Origin: Thermococcus barossii
GTDB lineage: Archaea > Methanobacteriota_B > Thermococci > Thermococcales > Thermococcaceae
DNA: 64,000 nucleotides
NCBI RefSeq assembly: GCF_002214465.1
Contig: NZ_CP015101.1
Span: 441,013 to 505,012, forward strand
Reading direction: 5' to 3'
The position numbers and the translations under genes are program-made. Positions 1 to 9,972 of the stretch are shown here, piece by piece; the first letter of the stretch is position 1; each line of letters opens with the position of its first letter. The notes under the pieces were generated by a model. It searched no databases. It had not been told where the DNA came from and saw only the letters and a list, made by a program, of their open reading frames with translations.

Positions 1-64
1 CCAACAGCTCCGCACGGCCTTAAAACCCGGTTCTCATCCCTCTCCGGGCCTTACCCGTGCGGGC
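1..64 (-). ncRNA. Partial structured RNA with K-turn-like loop (H/ACA-like)
   Basis: Read on the minus strand from about 64, the sequence folds into a self-contained hairpin. An 8-bp lower stem pairs 62-55 with 17-10, and a 5-bp upper stem pairs 48-44 with 30-26. Unpaired pockets of 6 and 8 nt lie between them, and the 13-nt loop contains GAUGAGA, which resembles an archaeal K-turn/K-loop. Stem, pocket, stem, K-loop is the layout of archaeal H/ACA guide RNAs. However, the base after the lower stem is AGC rather than a clear ANA box, so the class is uncertain. A TATA box lies 26 nt upstream of the inferred 5' end. The gene runs off the left edge, so it could be the first domain of a longer RNA. 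The RNA is an inference; the pairing and promoter are seen. Confidence 0.45.
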
Positions 65-85
65 ATTTACCTATCATCAGGCGGG

Positions 86-95
86 CTTTATAAAC
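86..95 (-). promoter_or_regulatory. TATA box for the left-edge RNA
   Basis: On the minus strand this reads GTTTATAAAG preceded by purines (a BRE-like AAA). Its centre is about 26 nt upstream of base 64, where the folded RNA begins. No open reading frame with good coding character starts behind it. Confidence 0.5.
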
Positions 96-213
96 TTTAC
101 GCTTGGCTCCGTCGCCTTCGTGTCCCCTCGGGAGAGTTTTGGGAGTAAGCGCACCCACAGAGCGGCGGAACTCGTGAGTGTTGGTCTGGCGGAGGTACCT
201 GATGGTAGGATAA

Positions 214-223
214 GGTTTATAAG
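214..223 (+). promoter_or_regulatory. TATA box for the DUF357/UPF0212 operon
   Basis: The sequence GGTTTATAAG lies about 37 nt before the GTG start of the DUF357 gene, which predicts a leader of roughly 10 nt. The 96-213 interval between the two divergent promoters shows no other feature. Confidence 0.55.
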
Positions 224-255
224 ACTCTCCCCCAACCAACCGTGAGGCGAGACCG

Positions 256-543
256 GTGGAGCGAGAGATAACCGATGAGAAGCTCCAGAAGTACTTTAAA
301 ATCACCGAGGAGGCGCTGAAGACGCTCGAAATAGCCGTCCACGAAAAGAGCCTTCTCCGGAGCGTCGCTCAGGACTTCCTCACCATGGCGAGGAGCTATT
401 TTGAGGACGCCAAATATTATTACGAGAAAGGCGACTACGTGACGGCCTTTGCCGCGCTCAACTATGCCCACGGCTTCATTGATGCGGGCGTAAGGCTTGG
501 AGTCTTTAGGGGAGAGGATGACAGACTGTTTGCCTTTGGCTGA
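256..543 (+). CDS. DUF357 family protein
   Basis: This 95-residue, almost entirely helical protein matches the archaeal DUF357 family, small helical-hairpin proteins of unknown role. The visible signature is the tyrosine- and alanine-rich second half ([29 protein letters not shown]), which looks like a TPR-type helix pair. The GTG start was chosen because it follows GAGGCGAG and fits the TATA box. The UPF0212 gene begins 10 nt after the stop, so the two are probably co-transcribed. No catalytic motif or membrane segment is visible and the function is unknown. Confidence 0.75.
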   Translation: MEREITDEKLQKYFKITEEALKTLEIAVHEKSLLRSVAQDFLTMARSYFEDAKYYYEKGDYVTAFAALNYAHGFIDAGVRLGVFRGEDDRLFAFG

Positions 544-553
544 GGTGGGAGCT

Positions 554-931
554 ATGGGAGACTACGTGGTTGTTTTGGAGGCACCCATTATAGTGAGGGA
601 CGTGGAGACGAGCGAGGACGCGATAAACGTGGCTGTGAGCAAGGTGGCCAAGGCCCTCAACAAGGAGAAGCTCGACTTCGTGCGTGTTGAAATCGGCTAT
701 TCCCAGTGCCCCGTCTGCGGGGCGCACTTCGAGAGCGCCTTCGTGATAGGCTCGGTTGGACTCGTGGGCATGTACCTCACGATTAAGGTCTACAACGCCC
801 AGACCATCGAGCACGCCGAGAGGATAGCCAAGGCCGTCATCGGGAAGGCCCTCAAGAAGGTTCCCCTCAAGGTGTACGAGATAAGGGAGCTGACCGAGGA
901 GGAAGAGGGGAACGGGGTCGAATTAGATTGA
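554..931 (+). CDS. UPF0212 (DUF555) family protein
   Basis: This 125-residue soluble protein belongs to an uncharacterised family conserved in euryarchaea (UPF0212/DUF555). It opens with a beta strand (YVVVLEAP) and carries a CPVCG motif near residue 57, the only evident metal-binding or redox-capable site. The C-terminus is acidic. The start is the ATG preceded by GAGGTGGG; an upstream in-frame GTG at 497 would overlap the DUF357 gene and lacks a binding site. It converges on a minus-strand membrane protein gene with no gap. Function unknown. Confidence 0.8.
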   Translation: MGDYVVVLEAPIIVRDVETSEDAINVAVSKVAKALNKEKLDFVRVEIGYSQCPVCGAHFESAFVIGSVGLVGMYLTIKVYNAQTIEHAERIAKAVIGKALKKVPLKVYEIRELTEEEEGNGVELD

Positions 932-1831
932 CTACTTCTCCCCCTGGTTTTTTGGAGGTGTATCGAGGTAAACCCAGAGTGCACCGAGGCTGTTGAGCAG
1001 GTATCTTGGTCCTCCTATGATGAGCATCAGAAAGAGAGTCCCGATGCCGAGATAGGTGTGGTACTGAAAGACCATCAGGGTGTCAAGCACCGCCAGCCCA
1101 AGCCCCAGGGTGAAGTATCCCCCTGGATTGTTCCTCGCGACCCTCCATATCTCGCCTATCAGGCCGATTTCTTTTGTGAAGTAATACGCCGGAACAACCA
1201 GGGCAAAGGCGGGAGCGGCTATAAGACCGGCCATAAAGCTCCCAAGGGGTCCGAAGATCGCCATTGGTATCGCCAAGAGTATCAGAACCAGTACCAGCAC
1301 GATGAAGACCAGTATCTCCGCGGCAACCAAGGCGGGGATTGCACGGAGGCCCGATAGAAGGACTTCTTTGAGTCTCCTCCCGTTTTCCCCCGCCAGCCCA
1401 ACTGCGAGGTCCACCATGGCGTAGCTGAACCCCAGAAACGAGAGGAACGCGAAGATTACAAAGATCACAAAGGCCGGCAGTTCCTCCCGGAGGTTCCTCT
1501 TTGCCCTCAGGTACTCGTGATAGGTGTCTTCGTAAACCCAGAATCCATCCACAGTTACTGTTCTCTCACCGGGCCGGTAGTACTCATCGCTGCACTTCAT
1601 TCCGTGTGAGCCGAAGAACGAGGGGTCTGCATCAAAGACGTCGTGGCAGGTTATGGCTTCGTCTTCCTTTACCATGCGCTCTCTAATCTCTCTGACCCTT
1701 GAGTAGTCCCTGAGAAAACCGTGGATGAACGGGAATGGCAGGACGTAGGTCACCAGTAACGCTATCGCGAGCAGGGCGAGGAACTTCCTACTTCGAAGTG
1801 TTTCGAATACATCAACACCGCCAGTTCCCAT
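932..1831 (-). CDS. Multi-pass membrane protein of unknown function
   Basis: About 299 residues. One hydrophobic segment lies near the N-terminus (after FETLRSRKF), followed by a roughly 80-residue loop with two cysteines and many charged residues that probably faces outside. Four or five more membrane segments follow. The arrangement resembles the protein encoded beyond pyrG at 3546-4436: an N-terminal anchor, an outer loop, then a block containing GLR-x-P and long hydrophobic helices. The ATG was chosen because it lies about 9 nt after the start predicted from a TATA box at 1863-1874; the upstream extension would run into the pyrG promoter. No enzymatic motif was recognised. Confidence 0.7.
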   Translation of the reverse strand: MGTGGVDVFETLRSRKFLALLAIALLVTYVLPFPFIHGFLRDYSRVREIRERMVKEDEAITCHDVFDADPSFFGSHGMKCSDEYYRPGERTVTVDGFWVYEDTYHEYLRAKRNLREELPAFVIFVIFAFLSFLGFSYAMVDLAVGLAGENGRRLKEVLLSGLRAIPALVAAEILVFIVLVLVLILLAIPMAIFGPLGSFMAGLIAAPAFALVVPAYYFTKEIGLIGEIWRVARNNPGGYFTLGLGLAVLDTLMVFQYHTYLGIGTLFLMLIIGGPRYLLNSLGALWVYLDTPPKNQGEK

Positions 1832-1860
1832 AGTTACATCGGTAAATAGTACTAACGTGA

Positions 1861-4436
<2,576 letters not shown>

Positions 4437-4467
4437 GCCACCACCCAACGGAGTAATGGGGGTAATG

Positions 4468-4499
4468 CTTTAAAAATCCTTCCAGAAAAGCTTATAAAC
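4468..4499. promoter_or_regulatory. Divergent TATA boxes, membrane protein / rps8e
   Basis: GGATTTTTAAAGC on the minus strand (4467-4479) is placed for the membrane protein start at 4436. AAGCTTATAAAC on the plus strand (4488-4499) is placed for rps8e, leaving a leader of about 30 nt with GAGGTGAG. Confidence 0.5.
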
Positions 4500-4551
4500 G
4501 AACCCCCCAAAGTGGCGATAGGTTGAGTATTAAGCTCATGAGGTGAGATAA

Positions 4552-4944
4552 ATGGCTATATGGCAGGGAAGGTCACTCAAAAAGCCCTCAGGCGGAAGGA
4601 TTATCCTCGCTAGGAAGAAGAGGAAGAGGGAGCTTGGAAGGGAGCCGGCTTTCACCAAGGTCGGCGAGGACAGGGAAAAGAAGAAGATAATCAGAACCTA
4701 CGGCGGCAACAGGAAAGTTCGCCTCATCGAGGCCCTCTACGCCAACGTCTTCGAGAACGGCAAGGGCAGGAAGGTCAAGATAATCAGCGTCGTTGAGAAC
4801 CCGGCCAACAGGCAGTACGTCAGGAGGAACATAATCACCAAGGGCGCCATCATCGAGACCGAGGCCGGTAGGGCCATCGTCACCAGCAGGCCCGGCCAGG
4901 ACGGCGTTGTAAACGCCGTTCTCATCAAGGAAGAGAGCGCTTGA
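4552..4944 (+). CDS. rps8e: 30S ribosomal protein S8e
   Basis: This small-subunit ribosomal protein is found in archaea and eukaryotes. The 130-residue basic protein begins [15 protein letters not shown], the diagnostic N-terminus of the family, and has the conserved [12 protein letters not shown] and [12 protein letters not shown] blocks. It is a single-gene unit with its own strong TATA box and GAGGTGAG ribosome binding site. The following 167 nt, up to the convergent glycosidase gene, show no gene. Confidence 0.96.
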   Translation: MAIWQGRSLKKPSGGRIILARKKRKRELGREPAFTKVGEDREKKKIIRTYGGNRKVRLIEALYANVFENGKGRKVKIISVVENPANRQYVRRNIITKGAIIETEAGRAIVTSRPGQDGVVNAVLIKEESA

Positions 4945-5111
4945 GTTCTTTTCTTAATTTACCATACGATCGGGAGTATTGAGGGTGTCCCACACTCAGT
5001 AAATAAAGGGAAGGGGTAGTTTTTAGATCCTTGAACACCGGACAGTACTGCAGGTTCATCCTCCTTGAAATCTTATGGGCTCGAAGCGGTTATAAACTGA
5101 AACTGGGTATC

Positions 5112-6845
5112 TCAAAGCTCCTTTTTCCGCTGTTTGGTGAATATCCTGACGAGCGGCACTATGAGCATGAACACGCCTGTACCACAGGTTGCAGAAGTCT
5201 CTTCTCCTCCATCTCCCAGTGATTCAGTGGAGTGGGAGGTCGTTGTCTCGTGAACATGTGACGAGGCGGTAGAGGTAGTAGTTGATGGGGGGAGTGTTGT
5301 TGTGGGACTTTGAGTTGTGGTTGAAGGTTTGGTTTCTGTTCTGCTCTCTGTCTCGACTGGAGGCTTCTCCTCGAACTCCTCAAGCCGCCATCTTTCCTTC
5401 AGTTCGAGAACGGCTGTTATATTGGGTTTAGTACCTTTAAATGTTGCAGTAAAGTTTGCAGTCATAAGCACGTACTTAAACCCGTACTTCCTGCTGGGTT
5501 CTATGAATGTATTCTCTGGAAATTCGTTGAAGGTGGTTATCAGAAGCCAATCCGGATTGCTGTCCACAGCCGCTTCAAATGTGTACATATAATATTCTCC
5601 ATCCATTCTCGGTTGGAAGTGCCCTTCCCTTCCGGGGATGTGTCTATCATCGTATCCTGGGGATATCGTAGCGGCCCATATCCGTGGTTTTGGGGTTTCC
5701 TCAAGGAGGGGGTAGGTCTTGCACTGGATGAAGGCTCTTGGATACACCTTTCTCAAATCCAGATTTATTGTGGCGTAGGTGTGGAGACCATCGAACACTT
5801 CAAGATACTTCGGGTTGAGGGTGTTGGCTATGTATACCCCCCCGTATCCTTCCTCCCTGAGATCTTCGAATATTTCCTTCCACACCTCTAAAGGCGTGAC
5901 TCCCGCGGCCCAGACAAATATAACCGGCTTCCCCCACAGGTGGAAGTACCGTTCGTCGCTTCCGTAGGTTCTGAAGAAGTACCTGAGCATGTCTTTAAGC
6001 TCGTTGGGAGGACGGGGTTTTCCGCCTCCACCGAGGGATTCGAGGTATATGGCTACTTTGAATCCTTCCTCGGCGGCAATGGGGAGGATCTTTTTCAGGT
6101 TTTGGTCAGTGTATGTCCCTTCCCCCCACCAGGAAACTATGAAGCCGTCAATACCTGCAGCCTTTGCAAGTTTGATGTGAGCTCTTATCGCGCGGGGGTC
6201 CGAAGAAGAATACTTCCCGAGAAGCGGGACGTCTATCAGTGCCGGATCGCTGTCCCATTGTTCGGCTCGATACCAGGGGTAATAGAAAGCCCACACCATT
6301 TTTGGTATTCCGTCTCCGCTGGGAAGGCTTAGGGGGCCATTCTGTTTGATTTTTTCACAGCTGACTGGAAATTCTCTAAGGTTTGTGGAATCATTTTGTA
6401 TTGACCCCGAATTGTTGAATTCTCCAACTGGCACAGGAGTCTCTGAGTTTATGTTAACAATCCGTACATATGAGTATCCAATATCCCCCTTCTGTATTTT
6501 TAGCGTTAGTCCTTCGCATCTTGTGAGGTTTATTATGAGGGTTATGTTTGCTTTCACAAGTGTCATGTTGAATGGAGATTTCGTTATACCAACCTTGTTT
6601 CCACTATGCCAGACTCTAAGCCCTGAACCGTCCCCCTGGAGAACCGTTATTTTGGAATTCAGAAATTCAATTCCGTCGGATGATATTGTTGTCCAGTCAG
6701 AAGTTGTCACGATCGTCATGACGATTCTGTAAACCTTCGGTCCGTTATCAATGCTGTCACTCGCATGGGTGTAGTGGGGGCTAATGAAAAGGGCCTGCAC
6801 AACTATTAAAATGACAAGGAGGCGGAGGCTTTTCAGTGTTTCCAT
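5112..6845 (-). CDS. Secreted GH99-like glycoside hydrolase, cell-surface anchored
   Basis: This 577-residue protein has an N-terminal signal sequence (residues 1-28, ending near HASDS) and a beta-rich region to about 195. A TIM-barrel domain of the GH99-like superfamily (endo-alpha-mannanase type) follows at about 200-460. Landmarks are AFYYPWYR, GIDGFIVSWWG, and TFNEFPENTFIEPS, which aligns with the acidic NEWHE-type active-site motif. A Ser/Thr/Pro-rich linker follows, then CGTG plus a hydrophobic helix and a KQRKK tail. That end looks like a variant of the Thermococcales CGP-CTERM sorting signal, so it probably acts outside the cell on mannose- or glucose-containing glycans (inferred). 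The first third is visibly AT-richer than neighbouring genes, which may reflect transfer. Confidence 0.75.
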   Translation of the reverse strand: METLKSLRLLVILIVVQALFISPHYTHASDSIDNGPKVYRIVMTIVTTSDWTTISSDGIEFLNSKITVLQGDGSGLRVWHSGNKVGITKSPFNMTLVKANITLIINLTRCEGLTLKIQKGDIGYSYVRIVNINSETPVPVGEFNNSGSIQNDSTNLREFPVSCEKIKQNGPLSLPSGDGIPKMVWAFYYPWYRAEQWDSDPALIDVPLLGKYSSSDPRAIRAHIKLAKAAGIDGFIVSWWGEGTYTDQNLKKILPIAAEEGFKVAIYLESLGGGGKPRPPNELKDMLRYFFRTYGSDERYFHLWGKPVIFVWAAGVTPLEVWKEIFEDLREEGYGGVYIANTLNPKYLEVFDGLHTYATINLDLRKVYPRAFIQCKTYPLLEETPKPRIWAATISPGYDDRHIPGREGHFQPRMDGEYYMYTFEAAVDSNPDWLLITTFNEFPENTFIEPSRKYGFKYVLMTANFTATFKGTKPNITAVLELKERWRLEEFEEKPPVETESRTETKPSTTTQSPTTTLPPSTTTSTASSHVHETTTSHSTESLGDGGEETSATCGTGVFMLIVPLVRIFTKQRKKEL

Positions 6846-6866
6846 CAGGATACACCAATCATAATT

Positions 6867-6879
6867 GTCAAACTTTGAC
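6867..6879. promoter_or_regulatory. Palindrome at the glycosidase promoter
   Basis: GTCAAACTTTGAC is a perfect 6-bp inverted repeat around one base. It sits between an AT-rich TATA-like stretch (about 6883-6892 on the minus strand) and the glycosidase start at 6845, so it overlaps the expected initiation zone. A repressor site is a reasonable guess; no matching regulator is identified in the window. Confidence 0.3.
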
Positions 6880-6920
6880 TATTTTACGTTTTCGTTTTTA
6901 TTCATCTCTTTCCCCAAAAG

Positions 6921-7151
6921 CTATCTCCGCAGATCCGCAGGATATCCGCTGATCCGAGTTGTACTCCCTGAGCTAATCGTTGCTTTCACCAATCGAGTGC
7001 CAAGGTTCTCCAACCTCTTAAGCACGCCCAGCTCTGACAGTCCCACATACCCCGTTATCTCGCCGCTCCTCCTTTGGAACTGGAAGAAACTCAAGTATTT
7101 CCTGCCGGTATCCTCAAGGAATTCCCGGCGATCCCGAAGAAAAAGGATGGA
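6921..7151 (-). pseudogene. Headless coding remnant directly behind the NOG1 gene
   Basis: In the frame of the NOG1 gene and immediately after its TGA, 76 sense codons run without interruption to a TAG at 6923-6921. The translation looks like real protein (SILFLRDRREFLEDTG, then RKYLSFFQFQRRSGEITGYV, GLSELGVLKRLENLGTRLV), and the codons are typical of the genome (AGG, ATA, GAG). There is no ATG; only internal TTG and GTG codons could start it, without binding sites. It is most simply the C-terminal piece of a lost gene. A read-through extension of NOG1 is less likely because NOG1 already ends at its normal length. The family was not recognised. It accounts for the 306 nt between two genes. 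Confidence 0.45.
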
Positions 7152-8231
7152 TCAGAGTTCCAGCTCTTCCCTGTACTTCCTCAGTTCCTTCTCCATTATC
7201 CTCCTCGCCTGCTCCTCGACCATCGGCTTGACGAGCTCTATGACGCGCTCCTTCAGCTCGTCCAGACCTTCACCGTTAAGCGCCGAAATCCGGAGTGGGT
7301 CAAGCCCCCTGGCCCTTACAAAGTCCTCCACCTGCTTAACCTTCTCCTCGTCCGCTATGTCCACCTTGTTGAGGACCACAATGAAGGGGAACTCGCCGAA
7401 CTCTTCGTGTATCTCCTCGAAGAGATGCATCTGCTCCTCTATCGGGTAGCCGCAGTACTCGCTGGGGTCGAAGATATAAACGATGACCTTTCCGAGGTGC
7501 TTCAAGGCCAGAATCGCCTGCCTCTCGACCTCGTTCCTCTCGCTCAGCGGCCTGTCGAGAAGGCCGGGCGTGTCTATGACCTGGTACTTGAGGTAGTGCT
7601 CCTCGAACTGGCCGACGTTTATGCCCTTGGTGGTGAAGGGGTAGCTCGCCACCTCCGGCCTCGCGTTGGTTAAGGCCCTCAGCAGGGTGCTCTTTCCGAC
7701 GTTGGGATGACCTGCTATGACGACCGTCGGAAGCTCAAGGTCAACGACCGGAAGGTCTTTGAGAACGTTCCTGGCCTGGTTGAGGTACTCGAGGTCGTCG
7801 GCGATGTCCTTGAGGACGTCGGCAACCCTGCCGTAGAACTGCCTCCTCAGCTTGGCTATCTCCTCCGGGTCCCGCTCGTACCGTATCTTCTCAACATAAC
7901 GCTGCTCGAGGTTGCGTATCGTCTTTATCGCCCAGTTCACCCTCGCGAGGGAGCGGTGGAACTGGTCGCGGTCAACGAGCGTATCAACCAGCTCCCTGTA
8001 GAAAGCGGGCAGCTCCGAGACGCCGGGGGTTCTGTCGAGGAGCTTCCTGAGGTTGTCCCTCACGACGTTGGAGACAGTTCTTACCCTCAGCTCCTCCCTC
8101 TGCCTTGCCTTGGCCCTCGGCCCTCCCCTCGGCGTGAAGGCCGAGGCAGCCTTTTCGGCCCTCCGAAAGGCCTTGTCGATGAGCTCGTCAGCGGTAAGCA
8201 CCGTTGGCATCTTCTCGAACGGGTTCTTCAT
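7152..8231 (-). CDS. NOG1-family GTPase (ribosome biogenesis)
   Basis: This 359-residue homolog of the nucleolar GTP-binding protein 1 acts in large-subunit assembly. An N-terminal helical bundle (about 1-160, with ARQREELRVRTVSNVVRDNL) precedes an Obg-type G domain: G1 AGHPNVGKST, G2 TKGINVG, G3 DTPGLLD, G4 NKVD and G5 ISALNGEG. The C-terminus is charged (KELRKYREELEL), as in other archaeal members. The ATG start has GAGGTGAG six bases upstream; a GTG 9 nt earlier overlaps that site and was rejected. It lies upstream of the coding remnant described separately. Confidence 0.93.
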   Translation of the reverse strand: MKNPFEKMPTVLTADELIDKAFRRAEKAASAFTPRGGPRAKARQREELRVRTVSNVVRDNLRKLLDRTPGVSELPAFYRELVDTLVDRDQFHRSLARVNWAIKTIRNLEQRYVEKIRYERDPEEIAKLRRQFYGRVADVLKDIADDLEYLNQARNVLKDLPVVDLELPTVVIAGHPNVGKSTLLRALTNARPEVASYPFTTKGINVGQFEEHYLKYQVIDTPGLLDRPLSERNEVERQAILALKHLGKVIVYIFDPSEYCGYPIEEQMHLFEEIHEEFGEFPFIVVLNKVDIADEEKVKQVEDFVRARGLDPLRISALNGEGLDELKERVIELVKPMVEEQARRIMEKELRKYREELEL

Positions 8232-8293
8232 CTCTCTCACCTCTCATCTTATCTCGCGGTGGTTAGCTTTTCGGCCGGGTATTTAAAGGTTCG

Positions 8294-9100
8294 CTAGAGC
8301 TCGATGACCTTACCTACATGGAGGGACTCAACCCTATCGCCGAGTCTCATCCTGAGGTATGCATAGGAATCAATCCCGGTGCAGTGGCCGGCGTAGAGTT
8401 TTTCGGCGTCAATTCTCTCCGCCACCTCATCCAGCACCTCTTTCTTCGCCCCGATGAGATGCAAACCTCCGATGAGAGCTTTAACGGGTTTTCCGCTAAC
8501 GTCCTCCGCGTGCCACGCTATGTTGAGCACCCCTGAGTGACCGCAGCCGGTGATGACCGCCACTTCGTTCCCGAGATCGACTATCAGCGCGATGTCGTCG
8601 GGAACAGGGTCTTTTGTGAGCCTCCCATCCTTTTCGACGTAGCCAACCGCCCTGTCCCACGCCCGCCTGAGTATCTCTCCCGAACTCCAGAACCCCGGTG
8701 CGAACTCGAAGGGCTCTTTCCTGAGAACGAACTCCGCACCGAGCTCCTCAAGCTCCTCCCTGCTGAAAGGTATTCCTATGTCCCGCTTCCTGGGTTTCAG
8801 GGCTATCCTCTTTCTGAAGATCTCGGGGTGTCCTATAACCTTTAGCGGCTTCGTTCTGGCTTCGAGGAGTGCCTTCATCCCGCCGGTGTGGTCGTAGTGG
8901 CCGTGGGTGACGAAAAGGAAGTCTATGCTGGAAGGCTCGATTCCCAGCTCTTCCATGTTGTGGAGGAGCACGCTCCCATCTGTCCCTGTATCAACGAGAA
9001 CCCTCCTTCCATTGTGTTCAACGAGCGCCGAAAAGCCGTGGGCGCCAAGGAGACCCTTTCTGAATCCGGCATGGTTCTCGTACACAATGGTCAGCTTCAT
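8294..9100 (-). CDS. MBL-fold metallo-hydrolase, COG1237 type
   Basis: This 268-residue metallo-beta-lactamase-fold enzyme has the metal motif THGHYDHTGG near residue 68, a distant ligand in TGCGHSG and the final YAGHCTG histidine. It belongs to the COG1237 group, whose archaeal members are commonly annotated as dihydropterin-methyl-ribofuranosylaminobenzene 5'-phosphate synthases in methanopterin synthesis. That link is tempting because a beta-RFAP synthase and a dihydropteroate synthase-like gene lie elsewhere in this window, but the neighbours here do not support a pathway assignment. A start two codons upstream is also possible. It is divergent from the UppP-like gene. Confidence 0.8.
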   Translation of the reverse strand: MKLTIVYENHAGFRKGLLGAHGFSALVEHNGRRVLVDTGTDGSVLLHNMEELGIEPSSIDFLFVTHGHYDHTGGMKALLEARTKPLKVIGHPEIFRKRIALKPRKRDIGIPFSREELEELGAEFVLRKEPFEFAPGFWSSGEILRRAWDRAVGYVEKDGRLTKDPVPDDIALIVDLGNEVAVITGCGHSGVLNIAWHAEDVSGKPVKALIGGLHLIGAKKEVLDEVAERIDAEKLYAGHCTGIDSYAYLRMRLGDRVESLHVGKVIEL

Positions 9101-9156
9101 AGCCATCCCTCGAAAAGTTTATGTTCTGGGGAATTAAAACCCTTGGTGTGGTTGCC

Positions 9157-9972
9157 ATGGTTAGCATCGGTGAATACATAGCTCCCCTCGTTTCAGGCAT
9201 CGTCGTTGCGCTCTCATCCTGGCTTTCCATCAGTCCCGAGGGGTACTTCGTCTCAAACCTTCTTCACAGCATTGACCCTGCCTACGTGGATTACCTTGTG
9301 CCCGCCTACCTGGGGGTTACCTTCGCGGTTCTCTTCTACTTCAAGGAGAAGATAGCCCTCGGTTCCCAGAACGCCCTCCGGAAGAGTTTTGACTCGGACA
9401 CAAGGTACCTTCTCTACGCCGCCATCTTCACGGTTCTCCTCGGTTACCCCATACTAACCGAGGTCAGGGACGTTATCGGCCCCCGAACCTCGGACATGGT
9501 GAACGCCGCCATCGGCGTTGTGATAATCGTTCTGGGTCTTCTCGCCGGCACAAAATCGGAGGCGCCGTTCAAGGGGCTGGAGAGCCGCATCCGGGAGGAA
9601 AAGGGGGAGGCCACACTCCTGGATGCAATGATATCCGGCCTCTCGCAGGGGGTTACGCTCCTCAGAGGTCTTTCCAGGAGCGGACTGGTTCTCCTCGGTC
9701 TTCTGTGTACAGGCATAAGCGTGAAGCGGGCCCTTGAGCTGAGTTTTATCGTGGCTCCCATCTACTTCGTCATGAAACTTGCGTTCCTCGGCGGCTGGGA
9801 ACCGGCGCTCCCGGTTTCGCTGCTGTTCACCGCCTTCCTTGCCGCTTTCGTCGTCAGCATAGTGACCATGAAAGCGCTCGTTACGCTCTCCGAATCCATA
9901 GGTAGGAGGGGTTTTCTGATCGCATTTGGTTCAGTCGCTGTCGTTGTTTACCTGCTGGGGGTGATCCTGTGA
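9157..9972 (+). CDS. UppP/BacA-like polyprenyl diphosphate phosphatase
   Basis: About 271 residues with eight predicted membrane helices. The two family signatures are present in modified form: SSWLSISPEGY near residue 20 (usual ISSTGHL-type motif) and GLSQGVTLLRGLSRSG near 170 (usual G-x-x-Q-x3-PGxSRSG). Such enzymes remove one phosphate from undecaprenyl or dolichyl diphosphate, recycling the lipid carrier of glycan synthesis. The change of the conserved proline in PGxSRSG to arginine (LRGLSRSG) is unusual. The ATG was chosen from the TATA-like AAAGTTTATG about 40 nt upstream. Its stop overlaps the next start (GTGA), so translation is probably coupled. Confidence 0.75.
   Translation: MVSIGEYIAPLVSGIVVALSSWLSISPEGYFVSNLLHSIDPAYVDYLVPAYLGVTFAVLFYFKEKIALGSQNALRKSFDSDTRYLLYAAIFTVLLGYPILTEVRDVIGPRTSDMVNAAIGVVIIVLGLLAGTKSEAPFKGLESRIREEKGEATLLDAMISGLSQGVTLLRGLSRSGLVLLGLLCTGISVKRALELSFIVAPIYFVMKLAFLGGWEPALPVSLLFTAFLAAFVVSIVTMKALVTLSESIGRRGFLIAFGSVAVVVYLLGVIL

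Noticed and set aside
38-80. C/D box RNA from CCTGATGATAGG near the left edge
   Set aside because: The C-like box lies between the TATA box and the inferred start site, so it would not be transcribed, and no D box follows.
51-305. 84-codon minus-strand frame
   Set aside because: It spans two promoter regions and the 5' end of the DUF357 gene, has no binding site, and reads like a shadow; the RNA and TATA box explain the region better.
5230-5335. Repetitive GT/TG-rich stretch resembling a repeat array
   Set aside because: It encodes the Thr/Ser/Pro linker of the GH99-like protein; the repetition is at protein level.
6925-6960. Short ATCCGC repeats as a possible CRISPR or iteron remnant
   Set aside because: Only three imperfect 6-mers with no regular spacing; they lie inside the coding remnant.
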